Source of the DNA: Cliona cf. orientalis
Taxonomy: Eukaryota; Porifera; Demospongiae; Clionaida; Clionaidae
DNA: 64,000 bases
NCBI GenBank assembly: GCA_963930775.1
Contig: OZ005690.1
Coordinates: 11,248,411 to 11,312,410 of the forward strand
Direction of reading: 5' to 3'
Position numbers and translations under genes: made by a program. This document shows positions 57,443 to 64,000 of the stretch, one piece after another (position 1 is the stretch's first letter; the number at the start of each line of letters is the position of its first letter). Under the pieces are notes generated by a model. It was not told the DNA's origin. It ran no database searches and saw only the letters and a list, made by a program, of their open reading frames with translations.

Positions 57443-58869
57443 ATAGTTAGCGATACTGCATTCCTAACATAAGTTTCTACACACTAATGTGCTATTAGTT
57501 TCAGCAGATGATTTCCTATATGAATATGTGTGGCAGGTATACTGATCATGGAATTTCTTCTGGCCAGCATGCACTGTAGGAACCTACCTAGTCTTGTACC
57601 CAGCCCCCTTTCACGCATGGGCAGGCACGAGACTAGGAACCTATTTCTGCTAGACCCACTTTCGGTACATTTAACGCTTTCTAGACAACTTTGTGTACAT
57701 TGCTTGTTCTATACTATGCTAAACTTGAAGGTCGTTTTTCGGACAGTTCTTTTTTTCTGCTTAGTGTGTCGGCTCGCTTGTTACACACTAATTACACACT
57801 AATTAGAAAAAAGAAAAAAGGAATAGGGAAGAAGAAAAGTCTTAGGGGTCTATAAAGCATATTGTGCCACAATTTTTATGTGGGCACGCAGAATGAGTCG
57901 AAACTAAGGATTTGATCTTGGGGAATTTTGATTCACACCTTAGAATTAAAGTTACGGCCCTTTGAAGTTATCCCATATGTTTGTATAGGAAGCCATGCAT
58001 TTGCAATGTTTTCCGCCCACGCGCTACGTGAGGGGCGGGGCCACGTGCGCACATCAACGTGACGACCATTACCCACTTTGGCCAAAATTGATGCATAGGC
58101 TGCCTGCTTGCATTGTATGGCTCTACTATGCATCCAGCTCAACTATGTGGTGGTTTTCGGGCAATTTTTTTTTCTGCTTAGTGTGTGGTCTCCTTGAAAA
58201 AAAAATTACACACTAAGTAAAAAAAAAAAAAAGATTTAATGTAAATAATGTTTAAGACTCTGGGAAGCTATCTGCGACAAATTATTCATATGAGCACGCA
58301 GAATAACTTGTACCTGGAAATTTCTTGGAAGCGGAATTTTGATTCACACCTTAGAATTAAAGTTACGGCCCTTTAAAGTTTTCCCATATGTTTGTATAGG
58401 GAAGCCATATGTTTGCAATGTTTTCCGCCCACGCGCTACGTGAAAAACGGGGAATACCCGTGGTGTGCGTTATTTAGAAACTCCTTCAAAATTGGAGTAT
58501 AGGCTGTTCGCTTGCTTTGTATGGCTCTACTGTGCATCCTAGGTGTATTATGTGGTTTTCTGGACAATTTTTTTGCTTAGTGTGCACGCTAGCTTGAAAA
58601 TTAAACACTAAGTAGTTACACACTAAGTAGAAAAAAAGATACAAAATTAATTCATGGAGGGATTGGGAGCACTTGGAAACGTAATTTTTACATGGGCACG
58701 CAGAATGGGTCGAAAAACGAGATTTGACATGAGAAAATTTTGATTCACGTCTTAGAATTAAAGTTACGGCCCTTTAAAGTTCACCCCATATGTTTGTATA
58801 GGAAGCCATGTCTTTGTAATGTTTTGAGTCCCGGTGTGCGTTATTTAGAAAATCGCTAGGCCAGTACAT

Positions 58870-59660
58870 GCATAGGCTACCATATCCATACAGCTGGTAT
58901 TGTATCCAGAGGCTTGCTGAATGGATGGAGAATCAGCCACAACAGTAGCTCTCCCGTTTTTGCTGAGAGGTAGGTGGCATAATACAGCTACAATTTTACA
59001 TTGTACATGCATGGATGTGTGGGAAAGTACATCGAGTTGAGGACGTGATATGTTGTGTTGTGCTTTTCCCCTAGCCTTGTGTTTGTGCTGTGGTGATCTT
59101 GAGTACTAGTAGGAAGTAACGTGTTGCAGGGGCCACTGGTACTGAACCTCAACACTGATCATATACTCTGAGTTTTCTAGGCTCTACTAGGAGTATATAT
59201 AGCGGACGGCCTGCTTTCATTGTATGCATGGGTCTACTATTAAGCATCCAGCTCCACTATGTGGTGGTTTCTTAGATGTTGTTACCATAGTAATGTATGA
59301 TTTCCAACAAGCTCTAACTGCGCTGCAGGCGCAGTTAGAGCGGGTGGAAATCATCTAAGGTACTTGGTATTGTTACTATGGTATACCAATGCTAAATCGT
59401 ACAGGCACTGTACACTGATTAAATTATTGTGGGCTAGGGTAGCTGTTTTGAACATGACTTGACTATGGATGCTCTACTGAAGAATGGTTTTAGTGACATT
59501 AGATGTTGTTACCATAGTAATAATATACATGTGTGTATACCAAATGTACATAAAGTATTGCAGTGTATGTATCTGCATGGTAAACGATCAATATAAAGTT
59601 AGCCTAAGTGCGTATTAATTTGTGCAAACCTATACAATGCAGGTATGTATACCCTTATGT
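58870..59660. other. Gap between repeat copies with foldback
   Basis: A foldback at about 59270-59395 has TTGTTACCATAGTAAT / ATTGTTACTATGGTA arms and a core GCTCTAACTGCGC / GCGCAGTTAGAGC hairpin. The TGTTGTTACCATAGTAAT string recurs at about 59503-59522. No gene is seen. Confidence 0.55.
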
Positions 59661-60138
59661 GCCACAGTTGTTTTTTTTTCTGCTTAGTGTGCACGGTAGC
59701 TTGAAAAAAAACAAAAAACTTTAATTAATTAATTCAGGGGGGAATTGGGAGCACCTGGAGACATAATTTTTGTACCGGCGCGCAGAATGGATCAAATGCA
59801 GAGATTTGACCTTCAGGAATTTTGATTCACGCCTTAGAATCAAAGTTACGGCCCTTTGAAGTTTCCCCATATGTTTGTACAGGGAAGCCATGCGTTTGCA
59901 ATGTTTCCGCCCACGCGCTACGTGAGGGGTGGGGCCACGCGCGCACATAAACGTGACGACCTTTACCAACTTTTTGACAAAATTGAAATTTAGGATACCT
60001 GCTTGCATTGTATGGTTCCACTATGCACCCAGCTCGATTATGTGGTGGTTTTTGGACAACTTTTTTTTCTGCTTAGTGTTCTGGTCGCCTTGAAAAAAAA
60101 AAAAAAAAAAAAAAGCCTTATTAGGCCTAATTAAGCAT

Positions 60139-60857
60139 GTGGGCGTGTTCCTGGCACTGTGTGGAGTGCGTGCGTGTGCGTTAATGCAGGTTTTATTGCT
60201 TCCGATTGGGCGTGGCTTCACGGGCCAGTGCTTGGACATCGGCGCCTGGGACTTGGCCTCGGCGATAGATGGGCGTGTCCCGGAAGCGGTGGTGACCTTT
60301 GAACCCCGCGAGGAGGCTTTGGGGGCGTGGCAGGAGGTCAAAGGTGAGGCCATGTCTGTTAATGAGGCACTGTACGGCGGTGCGATCGAGGGGCCTGTAC
60401 GGCTGGACGGAAGCTGACGATGGTTTGAAGCGGATGTGGTTGCGATGACGTGTTGTTACTCCGCCCACACAGGAAATGAGGTGAGCTCTTGCGTGGGCGG
60501 TGTGGCAGAACGGCCTCCAAGTGTTTGTGTGTGTTTTGGCCTTGAGGAAGCTGTGTGTTTTAATTGGGATTGATTGTGGGCTTCCGGTGGACATCCGGTG
60601 GTTAGTAGGCACTTGATTGAGAATGGTGGTCCTTGGGGAACAGGGTGGGGCTGTTTTGGGCGTGGCCTGGCCCCTCCCTTCCGGCTCGGCTTCCGGTCCA
60701 TGGAGGATATTAAATGAACACTTCCGGCTCTAGCAGCCACACCCCTGAGACCTGTGCAATTAAAAGGGCGTGGTTACACAACATGCACCTCACTAATGAC
60801 TTTGATGTGGTTTAGGTGTCATATCCCCCACCTCACGCCCACGCAATTTAATGGTAC
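60139..60857. other. GC-rich block, no supported gene
   Basis: Distinctly more GC-rich than its surroundings, with GGGCGTG(G/T) repeated many times. Overlapping frames on both strands (60139-60417 plus, 60193-60612 and 60456-60740 minus) are probably a composition effect. Confidence 0.45.
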
Positions 60858-61132
60858 CTTAAATAATTAAATAAATAATCTAATTCATGGGGGGTTTGGG
60901 AGCACTTGGGGGGATAATTTTTACATGGGCACGCAGAATGGGTCGAAACTAGAGATTTGATCCTGGGGAATTTTGATTCATGCCTTAGAATTAAAGTTAC
61001 GGCCCTTTAAAGTTTTCCCATATGTTTGTATAGGGAAGCCATGCGTTTGCAATGTTTTCCGCCCACGCGCTACGTGATGGGCGTGGCTAAGCGCGCACAC
61101 GAACGTGACGACCTTTTCCCTATTGCTCGTTC

Positions 61133-61142
61133 TATAAAAAGC
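61133..61142 (+). promoter_or_regulatory. Probable TATA box of the Helitron gene
   Basis: TATAAAAAGC lies about 218 bp before the Rep start codon, after the last copy of the ~250-bp repeat. Confidence 0.5.
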
Positions 61143-61350
61143 ATGTGCGCAGGCGTTTACGCTCTGTTTCTCGTGTGTCTTCTTGACTGCCGTTTCTGAA
61201 AAGAACCAAGCTCAGGAGGCCACAATCGAACTTATCTTCGTTTATAAACTGTTGTAAGTGCTGAAGAAAAAAATCATTTTGACAGATTTGAATTTTTTCC
61301 TACCTGTTTGTTGACTATTCCAATCAGTGTGTATTGTACCGGTGTACGTG

Positions 61351-64000
61351 ATGTCTTGCCCTACAAAGCCGTGTAAGGAATGCGGGGAAGCCAACCACTT
61401 TCGTGCTATTGCTTGTATTAATTGTGGGGAGAGTTTTAGGAAGCGAGGTAGACCACAGAAAACGGCTGAAGCTGATGGCTTTTCGGTAGGCCGTAATGGT
61501 GGTAGACCCCGCTATACTACTAGAGAAAGCGGCTCCTTTGTTAGTGATGGTCGTCCCCGTGGCACCACCCAGGAAGCAGGCTTTGGTGTTAGTGATGGTC
61601 GACCGCACGGCACCACCCAAGAAGATGGCTTTTTTGTTGGTGATGGTCGACCACGTGGTACCACAAGAGAGGCTGGTAGCAATGTAAGTGGTGGACGACC
61701 ACGCAACACTAGGCGATGCCCAGAATTTGACAATACCATACAGCTTCCAGCTGATTGGTGTCACTCAAATGAATTGGTGAATATTGATAATGACCTACTA
61801 GATGTGTGTGCACGTAGAATTTCACAGCAACGTACCTTTGATAGGAAACCACTGGGTTTAGCTGTGTGTTATGGGTGTGGGCATCTGTTGTGGAGTACTG
61901 TTGATGGTGTCCACACCTTTCTTATGAACAAACCAAGTGGTATGAGTGAAGATGATGCACCAGCAAGTGCTTATTTACGAGCTGTACCTACTTGTACAGC
62001 AGGATTTGTGTATACTGAGAGGGGTACATCAACTAAAGAGCGATGGTATTCATGTGCCTATTGTAGATCCAGTACTATTCCATCCAGCCAGCATGTTGGC
62101 TGTGTTCTTGATCCTAGTTTAAATGTGAAGCCTGTGGATGAGTGGGATATGACCTTTCCTACTGAGATACAGTCGCTAACAAACCAATATGAGCGTGGAC
62201 AGATGTCCATCTGTGGCCTGTTTTCCAGCACTGTCAGGGAGGCAAGCATGACGCAGTATCGCCATCTTCAAGGTGAAGTGAATGCTATCACAAAACTAGA
62301 CAAACATTACCATGGCCTATTCAGTTTCCTAGCCGTTAAAGACAGTGATATTTGGGAAAAAAGCCCCTCACCTGCATCGTCCCTGCGTATCAAAAGAGCA
62401 GTACGGTGGATGCATGCTAACAACCACCTTTATTCCAAATTTTTCTCCCAGTATGAGACACTCATGCGGTACTGTAAGCCCAGCTTCATCAATCCCAAGC
62501 TTTTAGAGGACCAAAGCATATCACTCGAAAAGCTTTTGGAAGATGAGGCTGCTGCTATGGCTTTCCCATTGGATGCAAAATATTTTGATGATTTTCCTGT
62601 CATACGGAGGGATATGCATGATGATATTGCTGGCCGTCAGTATCCCCGTCCTGAATTGGCAGAAAATCTAGTAGGCCTATGCAAGGCTAAGTATGGGGAA
62701 GAGTTCCTTGACTGTAAGGCTTTTCCATACCTCCACCCATGGGGCTATGGGGGATGGTATCACAAGTGCCCCGTTCCATTTAATGCCCATGTTAAGATGA
62801 GGCTCTTTGATGTGCGTGGATTTTATGCTGAGGATCGTTTGTATCCTTTCTTTAAGTATGACTACATGCTGAAAGTCCGCCTCCGCATGCATGAGGCCCG
62901 TAAAGTTGTCGAAGTACAAAATCTATCCGAACCCCTCACTGCAGAACGACTATCTGATCCATACTCAGTCTATGGGACTGAAATCCCAAGGATTATTCCT
63001 GGTAGCAAGGAGTTTTGGAGGTCATTTGGCCTTGATCTTGTGGCCTTTGTAGAACAGAGGGGTTTGCCTAACTTTTTCCTCACCCTCACAGCCTATGATG
63101 GGTGGCCCCAAGTACAAGCCACTTTAAGAGATGGGTGGGGTGCACGTGCTAGTGAGCTTGAGGTGCAAGATCTGGCCAAAGACCTCTCTGATAGGCAGCC
63201 TGTTGGATTCAAACCTCAAATCTCTGTATTAGCTGCAGAGAAGAGGTATGACTGGTTTATGAATATTTTGAGATCACCTGAAGGTGGCCCACTTGGAGTA
63301 GTAACTGATTCTATTGTCAAGAAGGAGTACCAGCGCAGAGGTGCAGTTCACTGGCACATGTTGATCTGGGTAGAGCCAGGGACTGCTCCTCCGCATGCTG
63401 TGATGGCAGAGATGCCACGTGCAGCTGATACTAGTGATGTAAGGGCTGCTTACCTTAGGAAACTTATTGAAAACATGCTCCAGCACAAAACATGTTACCC
63501 ATCCCGTTGTTTCAAGGGTAGTCATGGGAAGGTACTATCCAAGTGCAAGTATGGGTTTCCATTTGAAGTCCCCCATGAAACTGTCTGTCTTGATGAAGAT
63601 GGAGTTAGGTACTTGTATGTGCGTCGACATGACGAAGATAAAAATGTAGTACCTTACAACCCCGAGATAGCAATCCTCTGGGGTGCAGCTCACAACGTAC
63701 AGATTGTGTCCAAGCATGGTTTTGAGATGTACTTGGCCAAGTATATCTCAAAACCTGAGCCTAGTCTGAAGATAGAGCTCCCTGAGAGGTGTAGTGATCC
63801 CCAGAGATTTCTCAGAACACGTGTTGTTGGCTCAGTGGAAGTGCTTGATGTGCTCATGGGCTTCCACCAGAATCAAATGTCTAGGCAAGTGATATTTCTG
63901 CAGACTGAGCTCAATCCTTGCCAAAGAATGCTGAAGCCAAAGTTTGAGCTTGATTCACTTTCTGAGGATAGTGAGGACATTTACTTGCAGACCAAGCTAG
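61351..64000 (+). CDS. Helitron Rep/helicase, N-terminal part (runs off window)
   Basis: ATG 61351 opens a frame without a stop to the window end (883 codons). Residues 4-31 hold CKEC...CINC, a possible zinc ribbon. About residues 32-115 carry six GRP cores (RGRPQK, GGRPRY, DGRPRG, DGRPHG, DGRPRG, GGRPRN) in a 16-residue repeat, an AT-hook-like array. The Helitron_like_N region follows (LHPWGYGGWYHKCPVPF, NFFLTLTAYDGWPQV). The HUH nickase motif is RRGAVHWHMLIW (His667, His669), and the tyrosine motif is MYLAKYISK (Tyr794, Tyr798). The helicase domain should follow beyond 64000. Rep nicks and joins DNA for rolling-circle transposition. The frame is undamaged, so the element may be active. Confidence 0.9.
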   Translation, partial: MSCPTKPCKECGEANHFRAIACINCGESFRKRGRPQKTAEADGFSVGRNGGRPRYTTRESGSFVSDGRPRGTTQEAGFGVSDGRPHGTTQEDGFFVGDGRPRGTTREAGSNVSGGRPRNTRRCPEFDNTIQLPADWCHSNELVNIDNDLLDVCARRISQQRTFDRKPLGLAVCYGCGHLLWSTVDGVHTFLMNKPSGMSEDDAPASAYLRAVPTCTAGFVYTERGTSTKERWYSCAYCRSSTIPSSQHVGCVLDPSLNVKPVDEWDMTFPTEIQSLTNQYERGQMSICGLFSSTVREASMTQYRHLQGEVNAITKLDKHYHGLFSFLAVKDSDIWEKSPSPASSLRIKRAVRWMHANNHLYSKFFSQYETLMRYCKPSFINPKLLEDQSISLEKLLEDEAAAMAFPLDAKYFDDFPVIRRDMHDDIAGRQYPRPELAENLVGLCKAKYGEEFLDCKAFPYLHPWGYGGWYHKCPVPFNAHVKMRLFDVRGFYAEDRLYPFFKYDYMLKVRLRMHEARKVVEVQNLSEPLTAERLSDPYSVYGTEIPRIIPGSKEFWRSFGLDLVAFVEQRGLPNFFLTLTAYDGWPQVQATLRDGWGARASELEVQDLAKDLSDRQPVGFKPQISVLAAEKRYDWFMNILRSPEGGPLGVVTDSIVKKEYQRRGAVHWHMLIWVEPGTAPPHAVMAEMPRAADTSDVRAAYLRKLIENMLQHKTCYPSRCFKGSHGKVLSKCKYGFPFEVPHETVCLDEDGVRYLYVRRHDEDKNVVPYNPEIAILWGAAHNVQIVSKHGFEMYLAKYISKPEPSLKIELPERCSDPQRFLRTRVVGSVEVLDVLMGFHQNQMSRQVIFLQTELNPCQRMLKPKFELDSLSEDSEDIYLQTKL

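Larger units (their letters stand above)
56067..60857. mobile_element. 4.8-kb region bounded by inverted AAGGTACCATTTAATTGCGT ends
   Basis: AAGGTACCATTTAATTGCGT continuing GGGCGTGAG (56067-56095) is mirrored by CTCACGCCCACGCAATTTAA continuing TGGTACCTT (about 60829-60857). Between them lie the tandem duplication, the zinc-finger gene and five of the ~250-bp repeat copies. It may be one composite element or a nest of insertions; no transposase is visible inside. Confidence 0.5.
56630..61110. repeat. Cluster of about six copies of a ~200-300 bp repeat
   Basis: Copies near 56630-56830, 57815-58080, 58225-58500, 58640-58870, 59730-59990 and 60890-61110 share TTTTGATTCACACCTTAGAA, TTAAAGTTACGGCCCTTT and CCCATATGTTTGTATAGG, followed in most by CCGCCCACGCGCTACGTGA. 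Copies are often bordered by CACACTAAGTAG / GCTTAGTGTG strings next to A/T runs, which look like the real element termini. Confidence 0.85.

Noticed and set aside
60139..60740. Overlapping open frames of 85-140 codons on both strands
   Set aside because: GC-rich, GGGCGTG-repeat DNA keeps several frames open at once; no domain, no start context, mutually overlapping.

Overview
The window looks like the genome of an early-branching animal, most likely a demosponge of the Amphimedon type. This is inferred from content: AT-rich DNA with many short GT-AG introns (often 50-100 nt), very dense small inverted-repeat transposons (MITEs), and a tandem family of Ig-FN3-Sushi receptors, two of which carry Death domains. 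There are no bacterial operons and no RNA genes that I can support.

Layout. 0-5 kb is a transposon graveyard (TIR elements, a decayed Tc1/IS630 transposase, a C-rich repeat element, a minisatellite). 5.4-24.8 kb holds four plus-strand receptor genes (R1-R4); R2 carries a jockey/CR1-like LINE. 25.3-42.4 kb holds three minus-strand genes: R5 (same family), an unrelated two-Ig coiled-coil receptor, and R7 (same family, with a Death domain). 42.5-55 kb holds four plus-strand members (R8-R11), the last three being progressively decayed tandem duplicates. 55.4-61.1 kb is a repeat cluster with a pogo/Tigger remnant, about six copies of a 200-300 bp repeat and a single-exon C2H2 zinc-finger gene. 61.35-64 kb is the N-terminal part of a Helitron Rep protein that runs off the window.

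Receptor family. Each protein domain sits in one exon, and nearly all exon borders in the extracellular part are phase 1. The order is signal peptide, one Ig-like domain, one FN3-like domain, one to three Sushi (CCP) domains, then a transmembrane segment with one of several cytoplasmic tails. Spliced lengths from my exon choices are whole codon numbers for R1 (502 aa), R3 (637), R4 (417), R5 (550), R7 (629), R8 (635), R9 (441, skipping a decayed exon) and R10 (402), which supports the models.

The tails differ and look like signalling tails. R3 and R7, on opposite strands, have two ITIM-type tyrosine motifs 28 and 31 residues apart followed by a Death domain. R1, R5, R8, R9 and R10 have a YE(D/E)V motif followed by one or more ENxAY (NxxY) motifs, repeated five times in R8. 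R2 has a proline-rich SH3-type motif. The locus therefore resembles a paired activating/inhibitory receptor cluster built from shared ectodomain modules. All functional statements are inferred from motifs.
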